This document shows positions 23,485-31,760 of a stretch of 38,831 nucleotides of DNA, in pieces. Numbering within the stretch: position 1 is the stretch's first letter; every line of letters begins with the position of its first letter. The notes beneath the pieces are model-generated. The model had not been told where the DNA came from and made no database searches. It worked only from the letters and a program-made list of their open reading frames with translations. The stretch is from the NCBI GenBank assembly GCA_944389125.1, contig CALXLF010000009.1, positions 1 through 38,831 on the forward strand, given 5' to 3'. The stretch comes from an uncultured Clostridia bacterium. GTDB taxonomy: Bacteria > Bacillota > Clostridia > TANB77 > CAG-508. The translations under genes were made by a program, and so were the position numbers.

Positions 23485-24180
23485 ATGAAAGAAGTAAAAC
23501 GGTTAATAAAAGTGCAAGTAGTTAGGAAATCAGAAGGAAGCATTAACTTCTATCCTATTGGGTTTAAATTAGGAGTAGCTGATGTATCCGGATGTACTGC
23601 TATTGAGTTTAAAAATGACACTCCTCTGTCAACCATTAACAAATCCGGTTTAATAAATATTTTAAATGATTGTCTAATTGGAGATCCTTTGGTAAAATGG
23701 GAATATAACTCAAATTCAAATAAATCTACTTTCAAGTTATATTTACCCGATTACCAAACAGATACCGTAATATTTGACAGAGCAATCGAAAATATAGAAT
23801 TTATTGACCTCTGGATCAAGAAATGGTATGCATTATATAATTTCAAAAAAGAGTTATATATGTTGACACTGGAAGAAGCTCCTACTCACGAACAAGAAAT
23901 GGCATTAAAAAATTTGAGAGAGCGATATGTTGAGCTTGAAATTCAAGTGAATCGGTTTTGGGATAAGTTAGATAGAATGGGTTTAACAATAGATATAAAC
24001 ACTTTAGTAAATCCCATGTACCTGTTCATCATCCCTACCGAGAAATTAAAAAATGCCGTTTATGAGTGCAAAAGCTCCGGCGTGGACTGGCTCACGCCAA
24101 ATGTCTGCATGGCAAGAAGTAAAGAAGCAATTTTAAATCTGATAAATACATATTATAGGGAGGATGAGACTTTTGAATAA
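23485..24180 (+). CDS. Orphan protein, foreign-looking cassette
   Basis: Unrecognised 231-aa soluble protein. It begins as a beta-rich domain (KVQVVRKSEGSINFYPIGFKLGVADVSGCTAIEF), continues with aromatic helices (IEFIDLWIKKWYALYNFKKEL) and a coiled segment (LKNLRERYVELEIQVNRFWDKLDRM), and ends YLFIIPTEKLKNAVYECKSSG... Composition is richer in G+C than its neighbours (TCC, CTC, GGC and CCC codons near the 3' end). It has its own promoter, AAGGAGG site and strong terminator, so a single-gene acquired cassette is likely. Codons 6 and 157 are in-frame CGG. A +1 shift at either would soon hit a stop, so this gene needs CGG read in frame. Function unknown. Confidence 0.7.
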   Translation: MKEVKRLIKVQVVRKSEGSINFYPIGFKLGVADVSGCTAIEFKNDTPLSTINKSGLINILNDCLIGDPLVKWEYNSNSNKSTFKLYLPDYQTDTVIFDRAIENIEFIDLWIKKWYALYNFKKELYMLTLEEAPTHEQEMALKNLRERYVELEIQVNRFWDKLDRMGLTIDINTLVNPMYLFIIPTEKLKNAVYECKSSGVDWLTPNVCMARSKEAILNLINTYYREDETFE

Positions 24181-24186
24181 AAGTCA

Positions 24187-24231
24187 AACACACCAGCAAG
24201 AGATTACCTCTTGCTGGCGTGTTAACTTTTT
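24187..24231 (+). terminator. Terminator of the orphan cassette
   Basis: A 16-bp stem (24187-24202 with 24208-24223; CCAGCAAGAG/CTCTTGCTGG core, one A-C mismatch) is followed by AACTTTTTT on the plus strand. Confidence 0.88.
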
Positions 24232-24309
24232 TATAACAAAAAATATTTTAAACTTTTGCAATTTTTATATAAATTAAATTTTCCTCTAATTTTTTATTAT
24301 CATACTTTT

Positions 24310-24843
24310 TTATCTCCAAATATCTCCATTTATATGTTTTATTAAAGCCATAATAAATGCATTTCTTGTTAAGTCTATTCTTGAGATAACGTCTTTTGTT
24401 AAGAAACTTATTCCACCTTTTCCTTTTCCTAAATCTTGACCTTTAAAAATTTTATCCATAACTTTTCCAAGCTCAGTAGCTCTTATTTCATCCATATATC
24501 TATCTGGAATTTGAAATCCTTGACTTGTTCCAACACTCTGAACTCCGTTTTTATCCTCTATTACAACTGCATTTATATCTATCCACTCTCCACCAAGTAA
24601 ATTTGTAATTCCAGCTTCTGATGCCACAAAAAAATCTGCTTCGATATTATTTTCTTTAGCATACTGTTTTAAATTCTTAACTCTATTTTTAGCTCCTTTA
24701 AAAATCTCTTCATTTATAGGTTGATTACTTACTTCTGAACTAACTGGTACACCTTCTATCTCCACATCTTTAAAATAATTTTCAAAAGCCTCTTTTGCTC
24801 CTTCAATTTTACCTGGATTTTTCGTTCCCATTAAAATTTTCAT
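24310..24843 (-). CDS. Inosine/xanthosine triphosphatase, YjjX (DUF84) family
   Basis: A 177-aa house-cleaning NTPase that hydrolyses ITP/XTP to keep deaminated purines out of nucleic acids. It begins MKILMGTKNPGKIEGAKEAF, with conserved VPVSSEVSNQP (42-52), GAKNRVKNL and a SEAGI...WIDINAVVIED strand pair, as in DUF84 proteins. It starts 3 nt after the upstream nucleotidase gene and its ribosome site (GGGAGATG) lies within that gene's last codons, so the two are coupled. Probably one nucleotide-sanitising operon with the next two genes. Confidence 0.85.
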   Translation of the reverse strand: MKILMGTKNPGKIEGAKEAFENYFKDVEIEGVPVSSEVSNQPINEEIFKGAKNRVKNLKQYAKENNIEADFFVASEAGITNLLGGEWIDINAVVIEDKNGVQSVGTSQGFQIPDRYMDEIRATELGKVMDKIFKGQDLGKGKGGISFLTKDVISRIDLTRNAFIMALIKHINGDIWR

Positions 24844-24846
24844 ATC

Positions 24847-25422
24847 TTACATCTCCCTTATATATCTATATATTTCTCCCCAATTATATAGAACTTTTAT
24901 GTATTCATTTTCTTCTAAATCATATGTTGCTGCATCTTTTAAATAAATTGTTTTTATTTTTTCTTTTGCAATATTACTACAATGCTCATAAGAATCATCT
25001 ATCATAATATCAATATTTTCTTTAACACAAACTTCAGCTTTATCCTTAACACCAAAATAACTTTTACTAAAAATATCTAAATCATTTTCTTTTAAAATAT
25101 CTTCTGTTAGTTTTATCATATCTTTGTTTATGCCACCTCTTGCAGTTATTAGTATTAAATCATGTCCATCTTCTTTTAATAATTTTAAAATTCTTTTCGC
25201 TCCTGGCATAAGATTAGATTTTTCAATCATTTTTTTATGATATTTTTCTAGAAAGCCTTTTCTTTCTTCATCTGTCCAATTGAATCTTTTCTTCCAACTT
25301 ATATTTTTATTATCAACTTTACTATTTTTCTTTAAATCAAAAATATCATATAATTCTTGATTAATTCTCCATTCTTTTTCTGAATCAAATACAACACCAT
25401 CTAAATCAATGCCTATTCTCAT
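24847..25422 (-). CDS. HAD-family 5'-nucleotidase-like hydrolase
   Basis: A 191-aa HAD phosphohydrolase of the 5'(3')-deoxyribonucleotidase-like group. Motif I is IDLDGVVFD (Asp5 and Asp7), motif II LILITARGG (Thr), the Lys region YFGVKDKAEVC and motif IV DIMIDDSYEHC. It lies between the SAM methyltransferase and the YjjX gene, 35 and 3 nt apart, on the same strand. A role in nucleotide pool control fits the neighbour but the exact substrate is not readable. ATG at 25422 with AAAGGAG. Confidence 0.8.
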   Translation of the reverse strand: MRIGIDLDGVVFDSEKEWRINQELYDIFDLKKNSKVDNKNISWKKRFNWTDEERKGFLEKYHKKMIEKSNLMPGAKRILKLLKEDGHDLILITARGGINKDMIKLTEDILKENDLDIFSKSYFGVKDKAEVCVKENIDIMIDDSYEHCSNIAKEKIKTIYLKDAATYDLEENEYIKVLYNWGEIYRYIREM

Positions 25423-25457
25423 TTTATTTCTCCTTTAATAATTTTATTAAAATTTTT

Positions 25458-26063
25458 TTACTTAAACTTTTTTATAATGAAATTACACCAAATTGTACCT
25501 TCAGCTTTTCTTTTTGTGCTTGGAATAGTTTCAAAATAATCGATAATTTTGGCATTTTTACTAGATTCATTTAATATTTTTATCATCTCATCTTTAGTTA
25601 AATAATTATAATATTTATTTTCTTTTATTTCATAATCTGTCCCCTTTTTAAATGAAGTATAAATTACTCCATTAGTTTTCAAAGCATCTATCATTTTATC
25701 AAGAACATCATGTAGATTCTCTTTTTCAACATGCAATATCGAAGAACAAGCCCATATTCCATCATAAACATTTACATCATTTAATTCATCAAATTTCATA
25801 CAGGTTACTTCTTGATTTATATACTTACTAGCTAATTTACACATTTCTTCTGAGCCATCTATTGCTTTAACTTTATAACCATTTTCAATAAAATATTTGC
25901 TATCTCTACCAGAGCCACACCCAAAATCTAAAATATATGCACCTTTAGATAAATGTTTTAAAAATCTATCATAGTTTTCTTGAAAATTTCCAACTAAAGT
26001 TTGCTCACAATACATTTCTGCATTTTTATTATAATATTCTAAAGTATTATATTTTTCTTCCAT
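25458..26063 (-). CDS. Class I SAM-dependent methyltransferase
   Basis: A 201-aa class I methyltransferase with motif I ILDFGCGSGRDSKYF (near 44-58), the acidic motif II IDGSEEMCKLA and the motif IV-like YDGIWACSSILHVEKENLHDVLDKM. The family is close to small tellurite-resistance-type or type-11 methyltransferases; the substrate cannot be given. AGGAG upstream of ATG 26063. First gene of the minus-strand trio with the nucleotidase and the YjjX NTPase, divergent from the plus-strand operon starting at 26224. Confidence 0.85.
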   Translation of the reverse strand: MEEKYNTLEYYNKNAEMYCEQTLVGNFQENYDRFLKHLSKGAYILDFGCGSGRDSKYFIENGYKVKAIDGSEEMCKLASKYINQEVTCMKFDELNDVNVYDGIWACSSILHVEKENLHDVLDKMIDALKTNGVIYTSFKKGTDYEIKENKYYNYLTKDEMIKILNESSKNAKIIDYFETIPSTKRKAEGTIWCNFIIKKFK

Positions 26064-26152
26064 AACTTTTCTCCTAAATTATTTATGTAAAAAATTATAA
26101 CATTTTAATTTAAAAATGTATATAAAAAAGCGTAAACTTTTGTGTCTTTTGA

Positions 26153-26181
26153 TTGACATAAAAAAACTGATGTGATAGTAT
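26153..26181 (+). promoter_or_regulatory. Promoter of the plus-strand accessory operon
   Basis: Perfect TTGACA (26153-26158), a 17-nt spacer and TAGTAT (26176-26181). It is 43 nt upstream of ATG 26224, with AGGAGGT between. Confidence 0.7.
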
Positions 26182-26223
26182 CAAAACATAGATTTTGATG
26201 TGTTTTAAAAGGAGGTAAGATCA

Positions 26224-26736
26224 ATGCCAATGTTATATATAATTACTGGTCCTGCAGGTGTCGGAAAAAGTACAATTTCAAAAGAAATAGCACATACTAA
26301 AAATAAATCTGCTCTCGTTGAAGGAGATGATATTTATCATCAAGTTATAGGTGGATATAATCAAGCTTGGAAAGATAAAAATCATTTAGAAACTTTTTGG
26401 AAAGTTTGTACAAATATAATTAAAATCTATTTAGAAGATGAATTTGATGTTGTTTTTAATTACATAGTTACACCAAAAGATTTAGAATATTTAAGAACTA
26501 CTTTTAAAGATTATATTGTTAAATTCGTTGTTTTAATGGCAGATGATATAACTTTACTTGCAAGAGATTCAGAAAGGCCTATAGATTCACAAATGAAAGA
26601 ACGCTGTATAGAGCTTTTAAATATGTTTAAATCAAATGAATATGATTCAAACAATATATTAGATACATCTCATTTATCAATTGATGAAACTGTTAGAACA
26701 ATTGAAAATGAAGATAGATTTATTTTATGGGAGTAA
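26224..26736 (+). CDS. P-loop kinase-like NTPase
   Basis: A 170-aa small P-loop protein: Walker A GPAGVGKST (8-16), an EGDDIYHQV substrate loop, FNYIVTPKDLEYL and a lid-like RDSERPIDSQMKERC. It resembles small zeta-toxin/shikimate-kinase-like or AAA_33 phosphotransferases; the substrate is unclear. It opens a six-gene operon (26224-29618) of small metabolic and repair enzymes with short gaps. AGGAGGT precedes the ATG. Confidence 0.8.
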   Translation: MPMLYIITGPAGVGKSTISKEIAHTKNKSALVEGDDIYHQVIGGYNQAWKDKNHLETFWKVCTNIIKIYLEDEFDVVFNYIVTPKDLEYLRTTFKDYIVKFVVLMADDITLLARDSERPIDSQMKERCIELLNMFKSNEYDSNNILDTSHLSIDETVRTIENEDRFILWE

Positions 26737-26740
26737 TATT

Positions 26741-27499
26741 ATGGATAATTTACAATATTTGAATAAAATTTTAGAAGTAAAAATTGATAGACCTATTGGA
26801 ACAAAATATAAAAATTATGAAACCATCTACCCTATTAATTATGGATATGTTCCAAATACAATAAGTGGAGATGGTGAAGAATTAGATTGTTATATTTTAG
26901 GAATATATGAGCCATTAAAAACTTTTAAAGGTAAATGTATTGCTATAATACATAGAACAAATGACGATGATGATAAATTGGTTTTAGCACCTTTAGATAA
27001 ATCTTATACAAACACTGAAATAAGAGCTTTAACTGATTTTCAAGAAAGGTATTTTGAAAGTGAACTTATAAGAGATGAGAATTATTTAGAATTTAGTAAA
27101 AACATTCCAGAGCTTTCTGTTAGTAATTTAGAAAACAGTTTAAAATTTTATAAAACAGCTGGATTTAAAATCGAATATGAAAGACCTGAAAATAAATTTG
27201 TATTTTTAAGTTTAGGTGAAATACAATTTATGTTACAAGAAATCTCTGATAAAGATAAATGGCAAATTGCACCTCTTACCTACCCTTTTGGTAATGGAAT
27301 TAATTTTCAATTAGAAGTAATCAATTTAGATGAAATTTATAATAATTTTAAAAATTCAAATTATAAAATAATATTTGATATTGAAGAAAATTGGTATAGA
27401 CAGGATGATAAATTACTTGGAAATAAAGAATTCTTAATTCAAGATCCAGATGGGTATCTTTTAAGATTTTCTGAAGATTTAGGTGAAAAAGATGCTTAA
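26741..27499 (+). CDS. Inorganic pyrophosphatase-like domain fused to a glyoxalase/VOC domain
   Basis: A 252-aa two-domain protein. Residues about 1-115 are like family I soluble pyrophosphatase (TIYPINYGYVPNTISGDGEELDCYILG, carrying the DxxxxD signature; then KCIAIIHRTNDDDDKLVLAP). Residues about 118-252 are like bleomycin-resistance/glyoxalase VOC proteins (IPELSVSNLENSLKFYKTAGFKIEY...FMLQE...LIQDPDGYLLRFSEDLG). No internal stop or CGG divides them. The frame opens further 5', but ATG 26741 with GGGAG ends inside the preceding gene and fits the family N-terminus. The combination is one I do not know as standard. Second gene of the operon. Confidence 0.78.
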   Translation: MDNLQYLNKILEVKIDRPIGTKYKNYETIYPINYGYVPNTISGDGEELDCYILGIYEPLKTFKGKCIAIIHRTNDDDDKLVLAPLDKSYTNTEIRALTDFQERYFESELIRDENYLEFSKNIPELSVSNLENSLKFYKTAGFKIEYERPENKFVFLSLGEIQFMLQEISDKDKWQIAPLTYPFGNGINFQLEVINLDEIYNNFKNSNYKIIFDIEENWYRQDDKLLGNKEFLIQDPDGYLLRFSEDLGEKDA

Positions 27500-27531
27500 A
27501 GTTTTAGAAGTTATAATCTCGGAGGCATAAT

Positions 27532-27942
27532 ATGATTAAATATATAGAAAAAACTCCATCTGCAGATGAATTTAATTTTCTAACAGATTCTGTAAGCTGG
27601 GGCAAAAGAGAAAATTTAATTGTTGAAATAGCTTTAGAAAACACATTATACTCCCTATGTGTTTATGATGATGAAAAATTAATTGGATATGGAAGAATTA
27701 TTGGTGATAAAACTATATTTTTATATATTCAAGACATAATGGTAATTCCAGAATATCAAAATAAACATATTGGAACTGGTATAATGGAAAATTTATTAAA
27801 TAAAGTAAATGAGTATAAAAAGATTAATCCAGCTATTAGAACATATTTAGGTGCTTCAAAAGGAAAAGAGCATTTTTACGAAAAATTTGGATTTATCTCA
27901 AGACCAAATGATGAATTAGGACCTGGAATGATTTTATATTAG
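27532..27942 (+). CDS. GNAT-family N-acetyltransferase (136 aa)
   Basis: A small GNAT enzyme. The core strand LYIQDIMVIPEYQNKHIGTGIMENLLNKV holds the acetyl-CoA pyrophosphate loop Q/RxxxGxG/A variant (QNKHIGTG), and KEHFYEKFGFISRP is motif B. Substrate unknown; the family includes aminoglycoside and protein acetyltransferases. GGAGG lies ahead of the ATG. Third gene of the accessory operon, followed 18 nt later by a second, unrelated GNAT. Confidence 0.87.
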   Translation: MIKYIEKTPSADEFNFLTDSVSWGKRENLIVEIALENTLYSLCVYDDEKLIGYGRIIGDKTIFLYIQDIMVIPEYQNKHIGTGIMENLLNKVNEYKKINPAIRTYLGASKGKEHFYEKFGFISRPNDELGPGMILY

Positions 27943-27960
27943 TTAAAATGGAGGCTAATT

Positions 27961-28440
27961 ATGATTGTAGAATATGATACAAAATATGATGAACAAATAA
28001 AAGATTTATTAGTTGATTTGCAAAATTATTTAATTGATATAGATAACTGGCATACACAAATAATGCTTCCTGAATATAGAAAAAAATGTTTTAAAATGGA
28101 TATGGATAAAGTAAAAAATCAATATGGTAAAATTTATTTAGATATAGAAGATGATAAAGTAAATGGCTTAATTATAGGTGCTGTTGAAGAAAAAGATGAC
28201 ATTGATAAATTAACAAATGACTGTGCTAAAACTGGATCTGTTATTGAATTAATTGTTAAAAACAATATCCGTGGAAATGGAATTGGTAAAGCTTTATTAG
28301 AAAAATTAGAAGAATATTTTAAAAACATTGATTGCAAAAGAATTAATATTGAAGTCTTTGGCCCTAATAAAAAAGGATTAAATTTTTATGAGAAAAATGA
28401 TTATGTTATTAGAGATTATATTGTGAGTAAAGAAATATAA
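27961..28440 (+). CDS. GNAT-family N-acetyltransferase (159 aa)
   Basis: A GNAT enzyme with the acetyl-CoA loop NNIRGNGIGKALLEKLEEYF and motif B KGLNFYEKNDYVIRD. The N-terminus (MIVEYDTKYDEQIKDLLVDLQNYLIDIDNW) is typical of Acetyltransf_1 proteins. GGAGG upstream. It is not a close copy of the preceding GNAT, so not a simple tandem duplication. Confidence 0.88.
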   Translation: MIVEYDTKYDEQIKDLLVDLQNYLIDIDNWHTQIMLPEYRKKCFKMDMDKVKNQYGKIYLDIEDDKVNGLIIGAVEEKDDIDKLTNDCAKTGSVIELIVKNNIRGNGIGKALLEKLEEYFKNIDCKRINIEVFGPNKKGLNFYEKNDYVIRDYIVSKEI

Positions 28441-28453
28441 AAGGAGAAATTTT

Positions 28454-28780
28454 ATGAAACATTCAATGAAATTATTAGAAAGTCCATTTAATAGAATAAA
28501 AGATGGAACAAAAACTATTGAGTTTAGATTATATGATGAAAAAAGAAGAAAAGTACAAATTGGAGATACAATAGAGTTCTCCCTACTACCTGATTTAAAA
28601 GAAAAAATTTTAACTGAAGTAACTGAATTATATAGAGCTGATACATTTAAAGAATTATTTGAAAAACTATATGATAATAAAGAAGAAATTGAGAAAAAAG
28701 TTAAAGGAATGTATCAAATCTATTCTCTAGAACAAGAGAAAGAATATGGAGTTTTAGGAATACGTATAAAATTGTTGTAA
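28454..28780 (+). CDS. ASCH-domain protein
   Basis: A 108-aa ASCH-like (PUA-related beta-barrel) protein. It starts KHSMKLLESPFNRIKDGTKTIEFRLYDEKRRKVQIGDTIEFSLL, the pattern of small bacterial ASCH proteins thought to bind RNA or modified nucleosides. AAGGAG precedes the ATG. Fifth gene of the accessory operon, 13 nt after the second GNAT. RNA binding is a family inference; no substrate can be read. Confidence 0.82.
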   Translation: MKHSMKLLESPFNRIKDGTKTIEFRLYDEKRRKVQIGDTIEFSLLPDLKEKILTEVTELYRADTFKELFEKLYDNKEEIEKKVKGMYQIYSLEQEKEYGVLGIRIKLL

Positions 28781-28853
28781 ATTATAGTTTTATAATTTAT
28801 AAGGCAAAATTTATACACGGTTCTTCCCTATTTTAACTTTGAGAGGAAAAATT

Positions 28854-29618
28854 ATGCAAGAAAAAGAATTAAAAAGATATGAAGAAATTGGAAACTGGGA
28901 TTTTTCAGATATAAAATACACAGTAGAACAAGAAAGTTCATGGGATTTTTATAAGAAAATTGCAAAATATGCAAAACCTAATTCACTTATACTAGATTTA
29001 GGCACAGGTGGCGGTGAAAAAGCTTTAGCACAAATGCCAGATGTAGGAATGATCATAGGAACAGACTTCTCCCCTGCAATGATTGAAACTGCAAATAAAA
29101 ATAAAGAAAAATTTCCTAATAAGAATATCAAATTTGTAACTATGGATAATCTTAATATGAAATTTCCAGATAATTTATTTGATATTGTATCTGCTAGACA
29201 TACTATTATTGATGCAAAACAAATATATAATTGTTTAGCTAAAGAAGGCATTTTGATTGTTGAAGGTGTAGATAAATACGATTGTTGGGAATTAAAAAAG
29301 CTTTTTGGCAGAGGTCAAGCTTATAATGATGAAATTGCAATTAGTCAAAAAGATTATAATGATATAAAAAATGCAGGTTTTTCAGAAGTTAACCTACAAG
29401 AAATAATACAATATGAATACTACAAAACAAAAGAATATCTTCTTGCCCTACTTTTAAAGACTCCAATTTTAGATGATTTTTCAGAATTAGAGCCTGATAA
29501 AAATATTCATAGAAATTTTGTTGAAGGAGATTTGTTTGATAAGTATGTTAAAGAACATACAACAGAAAAAGGCATTGAGCTAAAGAGGGTTTTGTATGGG
29601 ATTGTGGCTAAAAAATAG
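28854..29618 (+). CDS. Class I SAM-dependent methyltransferase (last operon gene)
   Basis: A 254-aa class I methyltransferase: motif I LILDLGTGGGEKAL, IGTDFSPAMIETANKN, FDIVSARHTIID. An upstream in-frame TTG (28839) exists, but the ATG at 28854 with AGAGG is better placed. The N-terminal RYEEIGNWDFSDIKYTVEQESSWDFYKKI and the motif core resemble 23S rRNA (guanine-N1)-methyltransferase-like and YcgJ-like proteins, so no exact assignment. It ends with a strong bidirectional terminator. The 73-nt gap before it holds no other feature. Confidence 0.85.
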   Translation: MQEKELKRYEEIGNWDFSDIKYTVEQESSWDFYKKIAKYAKPNSLILDLGTGGGEKALAQMPDVGMIIGTDFSPAMIETANKNKEKFPNKNIKFVTMDNLNMKFPDNLFDIVSARHTIIDAKQIYNCLAKEGILIVEGVDKYDCWELKKLFGRGQAYNDEIAISQKDYNDIKNAGFSEVNLQEIIQYEYYKTKEYLLALLLKTPILDDFSELEPDKNIHRNFVEGDLFDKYVKEHTTEKGIELKRVLYGIVAKK

Positions 29619-29660
29619 AAAAACCTACTTGTTATGAGATTTTATAACAAGTAGGTTTTT
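29619..29660. terminator. Strong bidirectional terminator
   Basis: Perfect 17-bp inverted repeat (29619-29635 with 29644-29660; AAAAACCTACTTGTTAT arm) followed by T runs on both strands, between the convergent methyltransferase and the 29669 gene. Confidence 0.93.
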
Positions 29661-29668
29661 AATATTTA

Positions 29669-30658
29669 TTATTGGAGTCTAAACTCTATCGGCGAATAAC
29701 CTCCTAATACATATTGAGGGCTATTGTTGTACCATTCCATAAATAAATTCATAAAGTTTCTTACTTCAGTTTCATCTTCAAATATCCCACATAAAGCAGA
29801 TAATTTTTTAAAAATATCTATGCCTAATTCATTTTCTTTTATTAATTTTTCAAACTCCCATTCATATATATTTTTATTTTTAGTTTTTATAAAATTATAC
29901 ATTTTTTTCGTTCTCTCATTCCATAAATATTCTTCTCTTTTTAAAATTTCTTGTTTGCTAAATTGTTTATATTTCATTCCTCTTGATTTTTGTTCTACTG
30001 CTAATTGTCCTACATCAATTTGTTCAAAATCTTCATCTAAGTATGTAACAAAATATTGAACTTCATTTGTATTCGTCCATTTAATATTATAATCTATTAC
30101 TGATTGGTTTAAATTTAATCTTGTAAAGTATATATCTCTTAATTCAGTTTCTGAAATTTTTTCATTCATATACTTACCTAATTGTTTTCTTAAAAAATCA
30201 AAATCTACTATACCATAAGAATATAACATGCCTGTAGTTAGATTTTCTATTTCTCCATATCTTTTTGCAATTATTTTGTTTTCTCTTGAAAATAGTCTTT
30301 TTAACTTTTCTATAACACCAGGATTAAGTGAATAATTGTATTCTAAATGTTTTGACCTTCTAATTATAATCATTGCATCCTGCAGAAAATCTAAATCTAT
30401 ATTTTTTTCTTTATATAAAAAATTCTCTATATCACTATTTGTTTTAGTATATTCAATTATTTTTTCTAAACCTTTATATGCTTTATATGGTAGCATTTCA
30501 ATTATTTTTTCATCTTCTGCTTTTTCATATATCTCTGGCATCAGCTTAAGAATATCTTCTTTATTCATACTTTTTTTAACATTTTGACCTAATAAATCAT
30601 TTGTTACAAATAACATTGTATCTTTTGATACACCTATTTTTCCACTATATTCCCCCAT
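29669..30658 (-). CDS. Uncharacterised protein paired with a Fic-like gene
   Basis: A 329-aa soluble, helical protein I cannot name. A late segment, FMNLFMEWYNNSPQYVLGGYSPIEFRLQ at the C-terminus, resembles the closing motif of some SEC-C/YecA-related uncharacterised proteins (N-x-P-x-x-x-x-G-x-x-P-x-E). It lies 17 nt after the Fic-like gene on the same strand, with AAAGGGG before its ATG. The pair may be a two-gene cassette, but no toxin-antitoxin homology is evident. Confidence 0.65.
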   Translation of the reverse strand: MGEYSGKIGVSKDTMLFVTNDLLGQNVKKSMNKEDILKLMPEIYEKAEDEKIIEMLPYKAYKGLEKIIEYTKTNSDIENFLYKEKNIDLDFLQDAMIIIRRSKHLEYNYSLNPGVIEKLKRLFSRENKIIAKRYGEIENLTTGMLYSYGIVDFDFLRKQLGKYMNEKISETELRDIYFTRLNLNQSVIDYNIKWTNTNEVQYFVTYLDEDFEQIDVGQLAVEQKSRGMKYKQFSKQEILKREEYLWNERTKKMYNFIKTKNKNIYEWEFEKLIKENELGIDIFKKLSALCGIFEDETEVRNFMNLFMEWYNNSPQYVLGGYSPIEFRLQ

Positions 30659-30675
30659 ATTTTCCCCTTTTTAGT

Positions 30676-31608
30676 CTATATTTCCATATAACATTTTTCT
30701 TTAATAAATTTTTTTATTTGTTCTTTATCTTTTCCCTCATAATATGAAATAAGAAAATCTTTAAATTCTTCTGTTAATTCGGCTGGTATTGCTATAATTC
30801 CTTTTCCTTTTGAAATTAAATAATGATTACAAAATATTACTGCAGTTCTTTTATTTCCATCAATAAATACTTGTTTTTTCATTGTGTATAATAAAAGTTC
30901 AATTGACTTATCTATATCACTCATTTTTCTCGACAAAATTTCTTGTAATTCTTCTTTTATTATACTTTCAATAGGTAAATCTGGTTTCCAATTTGTTCCT
31001 CCTATCGTTACAGGAACACTTCTAATCTTTCCTGCAGAATAATAAAATCCTTCTTCTACAATTTTGTTTATTTCACACAATAAAGCAAAATTTGTATCAC
31101 TTAAAATAACATTTTTATTTAATATAAATTCCCATGCATGTTTTAAATTCACTATTTTTAGTATATCTTCAGATGTCATATTGTTTACTTTTCCACCTTC
31201 AATAATATTTTCTGTATCTGCAAACGTTGTTACCACACCTTCTAATATAGCTTGTTTATAAATAGTATCTACTAAATGTCTTTTTGCAAAATCTATATTT
31301 TGTTCTACTTTTTCTGAAAGTTCCTCTTCAATATAATTTAATTGTTTTAATTTTTTATTTATTGCTCTTATTTGTTTTTTTATTTCTTTAGCTTTAATGT
31401 TATTATTTAATACTAAATTATATAATTCTTCTGAATATTCTCCAACATATTTTGTTAAAGCAAATCCATCTTCTCTATAATGTACATATATATATTTATT
31501 TGAATCATTTTCTCTTATTTCCACAGAGCCATATACAAGTGATTGTAATTCATGTTCAAGAACTTGCTTACTTTGAAGAAGATTCATTATTTCCATTGTT
31601 TCTTCCAT
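30676..31608 (-). CDS. Fic/DOC-family protein with degenerate catalytic motif
   Basis: A 310-aa protein with a Fic core. The canonical motif HPFxDGNKR is kept as QVFIDGNKRTAV, so the phosphate-loop GNKR is present but the catalytic His is Gln and the Pro is Val. A helix with TTFADTENIIEGG ahead of the core looks like an inhibitory-helix-type segment. The N-terminal 120 residues form a coiled coil with a possible nucleotide or DNA contact (YIYVHYREDGFALTKYVGEY). AMP transfer by the usual mechanism is unlikely; a phospho-transfer or regulatory role is conceivable. AAGGAGG precedes the ATG; the upstream DNA has a regular operator-like array. Confidence 0.8.
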   Translation of the reverse strand: MEETMEIMNLLQSKQVLEHELQSLVYGSVEIRENDSNKYIYVHYREDGFALTKYVGEYSEELYNLVLNNNIKAKEIKKQIRAINKKLKQLNYIEEELSEKVEQNIDFAKRHLVDTIYKQAILEGVVTTFADTENIIEGGKVNNMTSEDILKIVNLKHAWEFILNKNVILSDTNFALLCEINKIVEEGFYYSAGKIRSVPVTIGGTNWKPDLPIESIIKEELQEILSRKMSDIDKSIELLLYTMKKQVFIDGNKRTAVIFCNHYLISKGKGIIAIPAELTEEFKDFLISYYEGKDKEQIKKFIKEKCYMEI

Positions 31609-31627
31609 GATATATACCTCCTTGTAA

Positions 31628-31738
31628 ATGTGAAACTTTTTTATGTCATTTCTATTAATTTTGTTTCATATTTATATTATACCACAAAAATTTAAAATGT
31701 GAAACATTTTTTAAAAAAATCTTTAATTTGTTTCACAT
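31628..31738. repeat. Alternating ATGTGAAAC / GTTTCACAT boxes
   Basis: Four copies: ATGTGAAAC at 31628-31636, GTTTCAT at 31663-31669 (shortened), ATGTGAAAC at 31697-31705 and GTTTCACAT at 31730-31738. They alternate in orientation with centre spacing near 34 nt. A TATAAT on the minus strand (31681-31676) lies among them, so they cover the fic promoter region. They look like operator half-sites; the binding protein is unknown. The last pair may also double as a hairpin after the HAD gene. Confidence 0.6.
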
Positions 31739-31760
31739 TTTTAAATTAAATATTTTTACT

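Noticed and set aside
28781..28853. A CGG in the gap before the last methyltransferase as a fifth shift site
   Set aside because: It lies outside any supported coding frame; the ASCH gene has already stopped and the methyltransferase has a clear start.
31697..31738. Pure terminator reading of the ATGTGAAAC/GTTTCACAT pair
   Set aside because: The pair belongs to a wider evenly spaced alternating array, so an operator role explains more; a secondary terminator role is not excluded.
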